Positions 1 through 7,858 of a stretch of DNA of 64,000 nt are shown piece after piece. The DNA is from Lachnospiraceae bacterium (GTDB taxonomy: Bacteria > Bacillota > Clostridia > Lachnospirales > Lachnospiraceae). Position numbers and translations under genes: made by a program. The stretch spans positions 601,029 through 665,028 of the forward strand of contig CABIXN010000001.1 of assembly GCA_902362715.1 (NCBI GenBank), in the 5' to 3' direction. The first letter of the stretch is position 1, and every line of letters begins with the position of its first letter. The notes beneath the pieces were generated by a model. The model did not search any database, was not told where the DNA came from, and was given only the letters and a program-made list of their open reading frames with translations.

Positions 1-481
1 TTTCACCTTTCAGCGTATCCTTTAAATACTGAATCTGAGTGTCCACTTTTGCCTCTGTAAGATAATCCCTGACGGCTGCCAGTATAACAGCTTCCTGACA
101 GATCAATTCCGGTCTGCGCCATTTATCGAAGTCAAAAAGGGAATCTGCACCAAGAATAAAATACAGATCTGAATCCGGATAGATTTTATGCATATGATGC
201 AGAGTTTGATAGGTGTAATTGGTGGAATGTTTTTCTGTTTCATAACGAGAAAGAGAAAATTTTTCGTTTCCTTCAATTGCAAGACGTATCATTTCGCACC
301 GATGCTGTGTCATCTGCTCTCCGGTAAATTTTTTGTGGGGAGCATAGCCGGTGGGCATAAATATGACCCGGTCAAGATGATACTGTTCACATGCATTTTC
401 TGCAATGATTAAATGCCCATAGTGAATGGGATTGAAAGTACCACCCATGATTCCAATTCGCTTTTCTGCATTATGATTCAT
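1..481 (-). CDS. nadD: Nicotinate-nucleotide adenylyltransferase NadD (C-terminus cut by window edge)
   Basis: Transfers AMP from ATP to nicotinate mononucleotide to make deamido-NAD in cytoplasmic NAD synthesis. The minus strand starts MNHNAEKRIGIMGGTFNP and continues IHYGH, the nucleotidyltransferase GGTFxPxHxGH signature at about residues 12-22. Downstream residues read FILGADS and W followed by RR, as expected for the family. An AGAGGTG ribosome site lies a few bases before the ATG. About 160 codons are inside the window, against about 200 for the family, so the C-terminus lies to the left. It is the last gene seen of the rplU-to-nadD operon, 11 bases after yhbY. Confidence 0.93.
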   Translation of the reverse strand, partial: MNHNAEKRIGIMGGTFNPIHYGHLIIAENACEQYHLDRVIFMPTGYAPHKKFTGEQMTQHRCEMIRLAIEGNEKFSLSRYETEKHSTNYTYQTLHHMHKIYPDSDLYFILGADSLFDFDKWRRPELICQEAVILAAVRDYLTEAKVDTQIQYLKDTLKGE

Positions 482-492
482 GATGTTCACCT

Positions 493-786
493 CTATTTAG
501 AAGGTAAAATAATTTTGGGATCCTTTTTGTCAGGCCTGTATAATACAATTTTTTTTCCGATAACCTGCACTACCTGTGCATGGGTTCTTTCCGCAATTAC
601 TGATGCGATTTCTTTTGGGTCATCGAAACAATTTTTCAATACTGCCAGTTTGATAAGCTCATGGGTAGAAAAAGTTTCGTCGATTGCCTGAACAACCTCC
701 GGCGTCACACTGGCCTTTCCAATCTGAATGATTGGGTTTATATTCATGGCAAGCCCTTTTAAATATGCTCTCTGTTTACTGGTCAT
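493..786 (-). CDS. yhbY: YhbY family RNA-binding protein (CRM domain)
   Basis: A 97-residue protein made almost entirely of one CRM domain, a fold that binds ribosomal RNA and is found on pre-50S particles in other bacteria. The start MTSKQRAYLKGLA, the IGK loop near residue 22 and the tail VIGKKIVLYRPDKK are typical. It lies between obgE and nadD, the usual Firmicute order, and fits a role in large-subunit assembly beside the Obg GTPase. The exact cellular role is not established. Length matches the family. Confidence 0.93.
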   Translation of the reverse strand: MTSKQRAYLKGLAMNINPIIQIGKASVTPEVVQAIDETFSTHELIKLAVLKNCFDDPKEIASVIAERTHAQVVQVIGKKIVLYRPDKKDPKIILPSK

Positions 787-800
787 AATACGCTCCTGTT

Positions 801-2087
801 CTATTTATAGTAGTCAAAGGATAAGCCATACATACGGACAGTATCGCCCTCCTGGATGCCAAGTTTCTCTAACTGTTCTAAGATACCCTGGTCTTTTAAA
901 AATCTCTGGAAAAATAAAAATCCTTTTTCAGAATCAATATTTGTATAGCCCAGCATTTTTTCAATCCGGGGACCTTCTACTACATATTCATCTTCTTCCT
1001 GATCATAGGTTACAGTATAAGGTTCATCGCTGAAAACAGAAAGTTCAGGGAAATATTCCTGTTCAAAAATAACCGGAGCTGAATCTACAGTATCCAGCAG
1101 TTTTGAGACATCATATAAAAGCTCTTTCAATCCCTGGCCGCTGACTGCAGAAATTGGATATACTTTGATTCCCTGAGGTTCAAATTCTGCTTTTAATGCT
1201 GCGACAGGATCGCTGTCTTGTGCATAAACTGCATCAATTTTATTTGCCGCAATTACCTGAGGCTTTTTGATTAATTCCGGATTGTAGGCTTCTAGTTCTT
1301 TATTAATGGCGTAGATATCAGAAATGGGCTCCCGCCCTTCTGTAGATGCGGCATCTACCATATGGATCATGACCTTTGTACGTTCAATATGCTTTAAAAA
1401 TTCATGTCCCAGTCCCACTCCTTTAGAAGCGCCCTCAATCAGTCCTGGAATATCTGCCATTACAAACCCTGCTGCGCCCTCCAGATCCACAACACCAAGA
1501 TTAGGATTTAAAGTTGTAAAGTGGTAGTTGGCAATTTTAGGGTCTGCATTTGTAACCCGGGAAAGCAGCGTGGATTTTCCAACATTTGGAAATCCAACAA
1601 GACCCACATCTGCTATTACTTTCAGTTCAAGATAAACTAAAAGTTCAATGGCAGGCTGTCCCGGCTGGGCATATTTTGGCGCCTGCATGGTAGATGTTGC
1701 ATAATGCTGATTCCCGTTGCCGCCCCGTCCGCCTTTTAATACAATCTGTCTTGTATTACCACCGGACATATCTGCGATTACTTTACCGGATTCTGCTTCC
1801 TTGATCACAGTACCGGCAGGAACTTTTACGATAATATCTTCGCCGTTTTTACCGTGACAGTTTCGTTTTTTACCTTCTTCACCGTTTTGCGCGGCATATT
1901 TTCTTTTGTGACGGAAATTTACAAGAGTATTCATTCCCTCGTCTACCTGGAAAATAACGTCTCCGCCTTTTCCGCCGTCCCCACCGTCAGGACCGCCGTT
2001 GGGCACATATTTTTCCCGGCGGAAGCTTACATGGCCGTCTCCGCCTTTTCCTGATTTTATAATAATTCTTGCACTGTCTGCAAACAT
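801..2087 (-). CDS. obgE: GTPase Obg (CgtA)
   Basis: Essential GTPase that binds the 50S subunit late in assembly and links it to the stringent response. The 428 residues show three parts: a glycine-rich Obg domain (about 1-158, with GGDGG repeats), a G domain with P-loop GFPNVGKST (about 165), DIPG and NKID motifs, and a C-terminal OCT domain (about 350-428). An AAGGAAAG ribosome site lies before the ATG. It follows rpmA with an 87-base gap that contains a hairpin at 2115-2143, so its expression may be partly separate from the ribosomal protein genes. Confidence 0.97.
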   Translation of the reverse strand: MFADSARIIIKSGKGGDGHVSFRREKYVPNGGPDGGDGGKGGDVIFQVDEGMNTLVNFRHKRKYAAQNGEEGKKRNCHGKNGEDIIVKVPAGTVIKEAESGKVIADMSGGNTRQIVLKGGRGGNGNQHYATSTMQAPKYAQPGQPAIELLVYLELKVIADVGLVGFPNVGKSTLLSRVTNADPKIANYHFTTLNPNLGVVDLEGAAGFVMADIPGLIEGASKGVGLGHEFLKHIERTKVMIHMVDAASTEGREPISDIYAINKELEAYNPELIKKPQVIAANKIDAVYAQDSDPVAALKAEFEPQGIKVYPISAVSGQGLKELLYDVSKLLDTVDSAPVIFEQEYFPELSVFSDEPYTVTYDQEEDEYVVEGPRIEKMLGYTNIDSEKGFLFFQRFLKDQGILEQLEKLGIQEGDTVRMYGLSFDYYK

Positions 2088-2114
2088 AATTTTCTTTCCT
2101 TTGATTATAATAGA

Positions 2115-2143
2115 ATAGACTCGGCTGCGTCAGTCGAGTCTAT
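2115..2143 (-). terminator. Hairpin between rpmA and obgE
   Basis: ATAGACTCG and CGAGTCTAT form a perfect 9-bp stem around an 11-base loop. On the minus strand it is followed by a mixed T/A stretch (TCTATTATAATC), not a clean U-tract. It could be a partial terminator, or a processing site that lowers obgE expression relative to the ribosomal protein genes upstream. Confidence 0.45.
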
Positions 2144-2174
2144 GAAAGTCCTATGTTCGGATAATAATTAATTA

Positions 2175-2465
2175 TTATTCGTTAGTTGAAACCGGATATA
2201 CGGAAGCCTGTTTTTTGTCTCTTCCTTTTCTTTCAAATCTTAATACACCGTCAACTTTTGCGAATAAAGTATCATCTCCACCGATGCCTACATTAACACC
2301 TGGATGGATTTTTGTACCGCGCTGTCTATATAAGATATTTCCAGCTTTTACGAATTGTCCGTCTGCTCTTTTGGCACCTAATCTTTTAGATTCGGAGTCA
2401 CGGCCGTTCTTTGTAGAACCAACACCTTTTTTATGAGCAAAGAACTGAAGATTCATGTTCATCAT
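2175..2465 (-). CDS. rpmA: 50S ribosomal protein L27, with cleavable N-terminus
   Basis: L27 of the large ribosomal subunit, near the peptidyl transferase centre. I chose the ATG at 2465 because AAGGAGGTG lies 7-8 bases before it; the longer reading frame to 2504 runs into prp. The product is 96 residues and begins [20 protein letters not shown]. The NLQFFA stretch is the Firmicute propeptide that must be cut after FFA to expose the mature end. The protease gene prp ends 4 bases upstream, so protease and substrate are translated from the same message. Confidence 0.97.
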   Translation of the reverse strand: MMNMNLQFFAHKKGVGSTKNGRDSESKRLGAKRADGQFVKAGNILYRQRGTKIHPGVNVGIGGDDTLFAKVDGVLRFERKGRDKKQASVYPVSTNE

Positions 2466-2469
2466 GTTT

Positions 2470-2793
2470 CTACACCTCCTTGAATATAACATCGATATAT
2501 TCACTGTAGTTACGTTCCATTTCCTCTAAGCCCAGGATCAGCGACTGTAAGAGAAGCTGTGAATCATGTCCGAATGTATTCATACGAAATTTGATCTGTC
2601 CGCTCTCCTGCTCCGTTTCACTGTTAAAAGAATCCGCCGTCAGTGTTTCTATGGAATTAACTGCTGTAATTACAAGAGAGCTGACTCCTGCGCATACAAT
2701 ATCAAATCCCGGATCTGCATATTCTGCATGTCCCTCACTGTCAAATCCGTGAAAACGGCCTTCTGTGTCCTGGTAAATCGTTATTTGAATCAT
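2470..2793 (-). CDS. prp: Ribosomal-processing cysteine protease Prp
   Basis: YsxB/Prp-type protease that removes the N-terminal extension of L27. The 107 residues carry the catalytic pair in [10 protein letters not shown] (His at about 22) and DIVCAGVS (Cys at about 34). The gene sits between rplU and rpmA, its conserved place in Firmicutes whose L27 has the extension. AGGAAA precedes the ATG. It was once annotated as a ribosome-associated protein of unknown function. Confidence 0.93.
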   Translation of the reverse strand: MIQITIYQDTEGRFHGFDSEGHAEYADPGFDIVCAGVSSLVITAVNSIETLTADSFNSETEQESGQIKFRMNTFGHDSQLLLQSLILGLEEMERNYSEYIDVIFKEV

Positions 2794-2809
2794 AACAATT
2801 TCCTATCGA

Positions 2810-3118
2810 TTAGCCATTAATTTTTTCGATTTTTACTTTTGTAAACGCCTGTCTGTGGCCGTTTTTCTTATGGTAACCGGTTTTTCTTTTATACTTGTAA
2901 ACGATAACCTTTTTACCGCGTCCGTTTGCTACAACGGATGCTTCAACACTTGCATTTTCAACAGTTGGAGCTCCTACTTTCAGTTCTCCGTTGTTTACAG
3001 CAAGCACCTGATCAAAAGTTACTGTTTCACCAGCTTCCACACCAAGCTTTTCAATGGTAATGATATCGCCTTCGGATACTTTGTACTGTTTACCACCTGT
3101 TGCTATAATTGCGTACAT
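2810..3118 (-). CDS. rplU: 50S ribosomal protein L21
   Basis: Large-subunit protein L21, first gene of the operon. The 102-residue sequence starts [18 protein letters not shown] and has the basic tail [14 protein letters not shown] typical of the family. An AGGAGGTG ribosome site stands just before the start. A clear sigma-A promoter lies at 3205-3233, leaving a leader of roughly 80 bases that could carry regulation. Confidence 0.97.
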   Translation of the reverse strand: MYAIIATGGKQYKVSEGDIITIEKLGVEAGETVTFDQVLAVNNGELKVGAPTVENASVEASVVANGRGKKVIVYKYKRKTGYHKKNGHRQAFTKVKIEKING

Positions 3119-3204
3119 ATGGCACCTCCTATTTTATCATTACTCGCCAATTTCGGTGTTGTCAAAATGACATACTTCAACCTCATTGTGCGGCATACTC
3201 AATT
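3119..3204 (-). ncRNA. Leader of rplU mRNA, possible L21 leader
   Basis: Untranslated region between the promoter and rplU. It contains a small stem TGTCA-TTT-TGACA and ends in the ribosome site. Firmicute rplU genes often carry a structured leader bound by their own ribosomal protein. Position and length fit, but I could not align it to the known family, so the identity is inferred. Confidence 0.35.
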
Positions 3205-3233
3205 ATAATAGCACGGGCCATTACTTACGTCAA
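3205..3233 (-). promoter_or_regulatory. Sigma-A promoter of the rplU operon
   Basis: On the minus strand TTGACG (3228-3233), a 17-base spacer and TATTAT (3205-3210). The -35 box overlaps the stop codon region of the upstream RNase G gene, so the ribosomal operon can start on its own while also receiving read-through. Confidence 0.75.
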
Positions 3234-4511
3234 CTGTTCTTTTAAGGATTTTGAAACTTTTTTTCTGGTCAGTTCCACCAGATTTAACCTGGTCATGTCA
3301 ACAACCTGCACCGGAACCGGATCCTGGCGGACCGCCTGTGTTAAAGTCTGCAGAAGTTCTTTTTGATCTTCTTTTGATTTTAAATCTATAAAATCAATAA
3401 TCACAATTCCTGAAATATTGCGCAGACGCAGTTGAAATGCAATTTCAAGGGCTGCTTCTTTATTTAAATCTAAAAAGTGCTCCTGAGGATTTTTTTTCAT
3501 CATACTTTTTCCGGTATTTACATCTATGACGGTCAGCGCTTCTGTTGGCTCGATAACCAGATACCCGCCGGATTTCAGCCAGACTTTTTTCTGGACTGCA
3601 CGCTCCATCTGCTTTTCAATATTAAAAAGCGCAGCTAAAGGGAACTGTTTATCCTGATAGAGTGTCAGCGGAACCTGTCTGGACTTTAATATCTCAGAAA
3701 CAGTATCTTCGATTTCCTCAAAAATATCCGGCTGATCAGTAATGACTGCCTCCAGACTGGAAACATAGTTGTTTTTCAAAGCTTTTAGATAGCCCGGTTC
3801 AGATCGCTTCAGACAGGAAAAACAGGTGCGGTATTTGGCATCTTTTAAAAGATTGTCAAATTGCCGTTTTAATAACTGGTATTCTTTTAAAATTTCAGAA
3901 GTTTCTGCATCCTTTGCATTGGTGCGAAGAATCAGCCCAAAGGATTCCAGGGAAAGATCGGAAAATAATTCCTGCAATTCTTCCCGCCGTTTTTTATTAA
4001 TTTTAGATGAGATTCCCAGTTTTTTATTGCCGGAAGTCAGCACACAGCACGTTCCGGCCAGATTAATATTTGTTGTAAGAACCGGAAGCTTCGTCTTTAA
4101 ATTTTCTTTTGCCACCTGGACTAAAACTTCGTCTCCCTGAACCATATTGGGACTGTTGATTTTTTTTATATAAATTGGATCCTTACAGTCTTCTAGAGAA
4201 TAATATCCGTTTTTTCCCTTTTCATATTCTATGAAAGCAGCGTTTAAATTTTTTACAATTTTCTGAACACGTCCTACATAAATATTGCCGAGAACACTTT
4301 CCTGACAGCTCCTTTGGCAGTTTACCTCCATCAGCTGACAATCACGAAAAAGACCGGTAAGTATAAATGGAGTATCCTGGCCGCCAAAGGAAAATCTGGT
4401 TATTACAAGTTTAAGATGTCTGTTGTTTTCCTGGTTCTTACTTCCGGTCAGTTCCGGTTGCTTAATCTCTGATTTATTCATGTTTAGTGTTTTCGTTTCT
4501 ATGTCTTTCAT
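3225..4511 (-). CDS. rng: Ribonuclease E/G family protein
   Basis: Endoribonuclease of the RNase G/E family, acting in rRNA or mRNA processing. The 428 residues hold an S1-like segment (GNIYVGRVQKIVKNLNAAFI, about 75-95) and the catalytic DNase I-like region, with the two metal-binding aspartates in TVIDVNTG and IIDFIDLK. The protein stops shortly after the catalytic core and has no CPxC zinc-link motif, unlike the longer E. coli RNase G. The first 30 or so residues are an unconserved charged lead-in and no strong ribosome site precedes the chosen ATG, so the true start may be internal. Confidence 0.88.
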   Translation of the reverse strand: MKDIETKTLNMNKSEIKQPELTGSKNQENNRHLKLVITRFSFGGQDTPFILTGLFRDCQLMEVNCQRSCQESVLGNIYVGRVQKIVKNLNAAFIEYEKGKNGYYSLEDCKDPIYIKKINSPNMVQGDEVLVQVAKENLKTKLPVLTTNINLAGTCCVLTSGNKKLGISSKINKKRREELQELFSDLSLESFGLILRTNAKDAETSEILKEYQLLKRQFDNLLKDAKYRTCFSCLKRSEPGYLKALKNNYVSSLEAVITDQPDIFEEIEDTVSEILKSRQVPLTLYQDKQFPLAALFNIEKQMERAVQKKVWLKSGGYLVIEPTEALTVIDVNTGKSMMKKNPQEHFLDLNKEAALEIAFQLRLRNISGIVIIDFIDLKSKEDQKELLQTLTQAVRQDPVPVQVVDMTRLNLVELTRKKVSKSLKEQLT

Positions 4512-4582
4512 TTCTGCTTTCTTTATTTTCCTAATTTTTGTTTTTAAGTTCGTAAAGTAAAACTTCCTTTAGCTTCATCTAA

Positions 4583-5302
4583 TCATACAACAGGACTGCC
4601 AAAGGCACTTAAAGGAAGAAACCCATGATCTGATTTCGCATAAACGTCTTTTCTTCGTATCTGCCAGTCAAATTTATGGTAATTTTTATTTATATAGTGG
4701 TGAAAGTCCTCTACAATCAGTTCAGGTTTAATGTTCTCTTCGCTGCCCGCTGATAAAAACAGATAAAATCCGGCCTCCTGATTTCTCTGATAGGCATTCA
4801 GACGATAAATATGTGGTTTTATATCAAGGGTTCGTTCTCCCTTTTTGGTCTGTTTGGTAATTATGATTTCATCACGTTTTGAAAAATAAGAATTCAGATT
4901 TGCTTCCAGTTCCAAAAACAACTCTTTTGGTTTTTCTATCGGTTCTTTTACAAATACTTCATATTCTGCTGCGGCAACAATGGCCATTGCCTTTTTGGCA
5001 TCCTTTGGAAGCTGTACATAATCTGTAATCTCAACTCCTTCCGCCATAACCTGATTTAAAGCGTCCATCGCATCTTTGGAAGATTTTGAGGAATGTACTT
5101 CGATATCCAGATATTCTCCGTCGCTGATAATCCCCACACCCAGAGGCGCCGCAAAAGACATAACCTGGTGGGGACTGAATCCTTCCGTATAAACAATATC
5201 AATATCTGCCCGCCGGATGGCTTTCTGAAAATAGCGCATCATATCAAGATGACCAATAAAACGCATGCTGCCATATTTTTTAAATTTAATTCTGATTCTC
5301 AT
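4583..5302 (-). CDS. TIGR03936 family protein (DUF2344), radical SAM-associated
   Basis: A 239-residue protein of the DUF2344/TIGR03936 family, always found next to the TIGR03960 radical SAM protein. It starts MRIRIKFKKYGSMRFIGHLD, with GFSPHQVMSFAAPLGVG at about 45-60. I moved the start to the ATG at 5302, which follows AAAGGGGG. It overlaps the upstream radical SAM gene by 17 bases, implying translational coupling. In some bacteria the two are fused into one protein. The substrate is unknown; placement before RNase G and ribosomal genes hints at RNA or ribosome modification. Confidence 0.88.
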   Translation of the reverse strand: MRIRIKFKKYGSMRFIGHLDMMRYFQKAIRRADIDIVYTEGFSPHQVMSFAAPLGVGIISDGEYLDIEVHSSKSSKDAMDALNQVMAEGVEITDYVQLPKDAKKAMAIVAAAEYEVFVKEPIEKPKELFLELEANLNSYFSKRDEIIITKQTKKGERTLDIKPHIYRLNAYQRNQEAGFYLFLSAGSEENIKPELIVEDFHHYINKNYHKFDWQIRRKDVYAKSDHGFLPLSAFGSPVV

Positions 5303-7148
5303 AGCACACACCCCCTTTGTAGGTCATAGCGCCGCATCCGGAACACTTCTGGCGGCAGTTTGGAGTTATTTTTTCTCTCTGAGAAGTATGCCACTCCCTG
5401 AGAAGAAACTCTTTTGTCACTCCGGTGTCAATAAAGTCCCATGGGAAAATTTCATCTTCCCCGCGGATTCTTGTTGTATAAAAATCAGGATCAATGCCGG
5501 CACTTAAAAAGGCGTTCATCCAATGATCGAACTTAAAGTATTCGGACCAGGCATCAAAAATACTTCCACTTTCATATACCTTTAAGAGAACCTCACAAAG
5601 CCGCCGGTCTCCCCGGGCTAAAATTCCTTCAATGACAGTTACATCAGCTTCATGCCAGTTATAGCGGATACTTTTTCGGTTCAGCTGCTCTTTGACAGCT
5701 TCATTTACAACTTTTGCACGGCTTAAAAACTCATCCTTTGTGCACATAGGGAACCACTGGAATGGGGTAAAGGGTTTGGGAACAAAGAAGGAGGTACTGA
5801 CTGTAATCTGGCATTTACCGTTTCTTTGATCCTTGGGAATTTCATAATAGCGCTCTGCAATTTTTTCTGCCAGCTGAGCAATGGCACGCATATCATCCTC
5901 TGTTTCGGTTGGAAGTCCAAGCATAAAGTATAACTTCACCTTCTGCCAGCCGCCGTCAAAGGCAAGTCCGGCGCCATTGATAATATCCTCTTCTGTCAGC
6001 CCTTTATTAATCACATCCCGCATCCGCTGAGAACCTGCTTCCGGTGCAAAGGTCAGACTGCTTTTCTTAATATCCTGTACCTTGCTCATAACATCTAAGG
6101 AAAAAGCATCAATTCTTAAAGACGGAAGTGAAATATTCACCCCTTTTGACTTAAAGTTTTCTATTAAGAAGTTTAAAAGTTCCTCTAAGTGAGTATAATC
6201 ACTGGAGCTTAAAGAGCTCAGGGAAATTTCTTCATGTCCTGTATTCTGAAGCATTTGATAAGCTTTATCCTTTAACATTTCAATTCCGCGCTCCCGAAGA
6301 GGGCGGTAAACCATACCAGCCTGACAAAAACGGCATCCCCGGATACATCCACGCTGAATTTCAAGTACAACCCGGTCCTGAGTGATTTTGATAAAAGGAA
6401 CCAGCGGTTTTTCAGGATAAACTGCCGCAGATAAATCTTCCACTACCTGGCGTTTTATAGTTTTTGGAACTCCTTCATACTTTGGCTGAAAGGAAGCAAT
6501 GGTCCCGTCTTCATGATAAGAAACTTCATAAAGCGACGGAACATAAAGTCCCGGTATTTTCGCTGCTTCCTTTAAAAATTCAAACCGGCTGTAAGAAGAA
6601 CCTTTCATATCTTGATAAAGGTCAAACAAATCATCATAAACGGTTTCACCTTCTCCGATATAAAAAATATCAAAAAAATCTGCCAGAGGTTCCGGATTGT
6701 AGGTGCAGGGTCCCCCTCCTATTACAATGGGATCTGCCTCAGAACGGTCTGCCGCCCGCATTGGGATCTGGCTTAAGTCCAGTATCTGCAGAATATTTGT
6801 ATAGCACATTTCATACTGAATGGTAATCCCAAGGAAATTCATATCTTTCACTGGTGTCTGGCTTTCTAGGCCAAACAGCGGGATCCTTTGTTCCTTCATG
6901 ATTTGATGAAGATCCGGCCAGGGCGAATAAACCCTTTCACAGTAGACATCATCCCTTTTGTTAAACATATCATAAAGGATCTGAATTCCCAGATGAGACA
7001 TGCCGATCTCATATACATCCGGAAAGGCGAAAGCCACCCTGCACTTTCCTTTTGGATCCTTTTTTATCATATTTACCTCATTCCCGATATATCGGGCAGG
7101 TTTATCAATTTTTAATAATATTTCATCATCTAAAGCGAGTTTTTTCAT
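5286..7148 (-). CDS. TIGR03960 family B12-binding/radical SAM protein
   Basis: A 620-residue radical SAM enzyme. An N-terminal cobalamin-binding-like half (FPDVYEIGMSHLGIQILYD) is followed by the iron-sulfur motif RGCIRGCRFCQAGM (CxxxCxxC, about residue 280) and a TIM-barrel part with SLPSLRIDAFS and FAPEAGSQRMRDVINKGL. A cysteine-rich end contains CRQKCSGCGA. The ATG at 7148 has AAAGGA before it; the longer frame to 7178 has none. It is the first gene of the group leading into the ribosomal operon. The reaction is not known. Confidence 0.9.
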   Translation of the reverse strand: MKKLALDDEILLKIDKPARYIGNEVNMIKKDPKGKCRVAFAFPDVYEIGMSHLGIQILYDMFNKRDDVYCERVYSPWPDLHQIMKEQRIPLFGLESQTPVKDMNFLGITIQYEMCYTNILQILDLSQIPMRAADRSEADPIVIGGGPCTYNPEPLADFFDIFYIGEGETVYDDLFDLYQDMKGSSYSRFEFLKEAAKIPGLYVPSLYEVSYHEDGTIASFQPKYEGVPKTIKRQVVEDLSAAVYPEKPLVPFIKITQDRVVLEIQRGCIRGCRFCQAGMVYRPLRERGIEMLKDKAYQMLQNTGHEEISLSSLSSSDYTHLEELLNFLIENFKSKGVNISLPSLRIDAFSLDVMSKVQDIKKSSLTFAPEAGSQRMRDVINKGLTEEDIINGAGLAFDGGWQKVKLYFMLGLPTETEDDMRAIAQLAEKIAERYYEIPKDQRNGKCQITVSTSFFVPKPFTPFQWFPMCTKDEFLSRAKVVNEAVKEQLNRKSIRYNWHEADVTVIEGILARGDRRLCEVLLKVYESGSIFDAWSEYFKFDHWMNAFLSAGIDPDFYTTRIRGEDEIFPWDFIDTGVTKEFLLREWHTSQREKITPNCRQKCSGCGAMTYKGGVCYENQN

Positions 7149-7257
7149 GGTTATCCTTTCACTTTTAGTTTCAATCAACTTACAATATTATATATTTTTT
7201 GCCAAAGGAGTTCAAGCAAATAAATTATGATTCGTAAGCCTGTATAGAGTTCAGATG

Positions 7258-7282
7258 CAGCTACAAAGGGACCTGCTGGTTT
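7258..7282. repeat. Direct repeat, left copy, flanking the peptidase island
   Basis: A 25-base stretch identical to 9384-9408. Similarity extends leftwards over about 20 more bases (7 mismatches over 29 bases from 7236), in the same orientation. The two copies bracket the A+T-rich pair of genes at 7371-9196. No insertion-sequence gene is present, so they may be remains of a mobile element or of a duplication. Confidence 0.7.
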
Positions 7283-7298
7283 GCTGTTACACAGGTAA

Positions 7299-7340
7299 GG
7301 GTGCCGTTCAATCATCTCTAACGATGATTTTGCGACACCC
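7299..7340. repeat. Two-part hairpin downstream of the 147-residue gene
   Basis: GGGTG (7299-7303) pairs with CACCC (7336-7340) and, inside, AATCATC (7310-7316) pairs perfectly with GATGATT (7323-7329). It lies 31 bases past the stop of the membrane protein gene on the minus strand. No U-tract follows, so it may stabilise the mRNA end more than terminate transcription. Confidence 0.4.
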
Positions 7341-7370
7341 TATATAACTCATTAAAATATCTTTTACTGG

Positions 7371-7814
7371 TTAATTCTCTAATGATGCATTGTCTACTTC
7401 ATCCACAACTTCATCAAGCCATTGACGTATCCACTCATTGTTTCCCTTATAATATATACCGTCTATAATAATGTCCATTTCGTTGTTTGCTACTGTGTGT
7501 ATATCACCATTTTTCATCGTAATATCATATACAATGGAAAGTCCACTCGGTTTCGACGGATTTATTGTAAATTTTTCCGCACATTGATTTATCTGTGCTA
7601 CTACATTATCAAATTCATCTGGTTCAAATATTTTATAGGATTTATCATTTATAGGTGGCTGTACAGTCACTTTTATATTAGATACATTTTCTGTCTTTAA
7701 ATTCTGTGCCCAATAAATAGGTTTTCTAATTTTAAAAAATAGAAAAAGAAATATCAACAATAGAATAACAATCATAGAAATTAAAACCAGCCTTTTGATT
7801 TTTCTATTAAACAT
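7371..7814 (-). CDS. Small membrane-anchored protein of unknown function
   Basis: A 147-residue protein I do not recognise. Residues 1-8 are basic and 9-28 are strongly hydrophobic (VLISMIVILLLIFLFLFFK), giving one N-terminal membrane anchor or uncleaved signal. The rest is an outside domain with alternating strands (SNIKVTVQPP, GLSIVYDITMKNGD, MDIIIDGIYYKG) and an acidic end. It follows the peptidase gene by 44 bases on the same strand, so the two are probably co-transcribed and may act together at the cell surface, for example as enzyme and accessory or inhibitor. Base composition is A+T-rich like its partner. Confidence 0.6.
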   Translation of the reverse strand: MFNRKIKRLVLISMIVILLLIFLFLFFKIRKPIYWAQNLKTENVSNIKVTVQPPINDKSYKIFEPDEFDNVVAQINQCAEKFTINPSKPSGLSIVYDITMKNGDIHTVANNEMDIIIDGIYYKGNNEWIRQWLDEVVDEVDNASLEN

Positions 7815-7858
7815 AATTTACATTCCTTTTTTAATAAAGCAGGGACTTTATAGTATTG

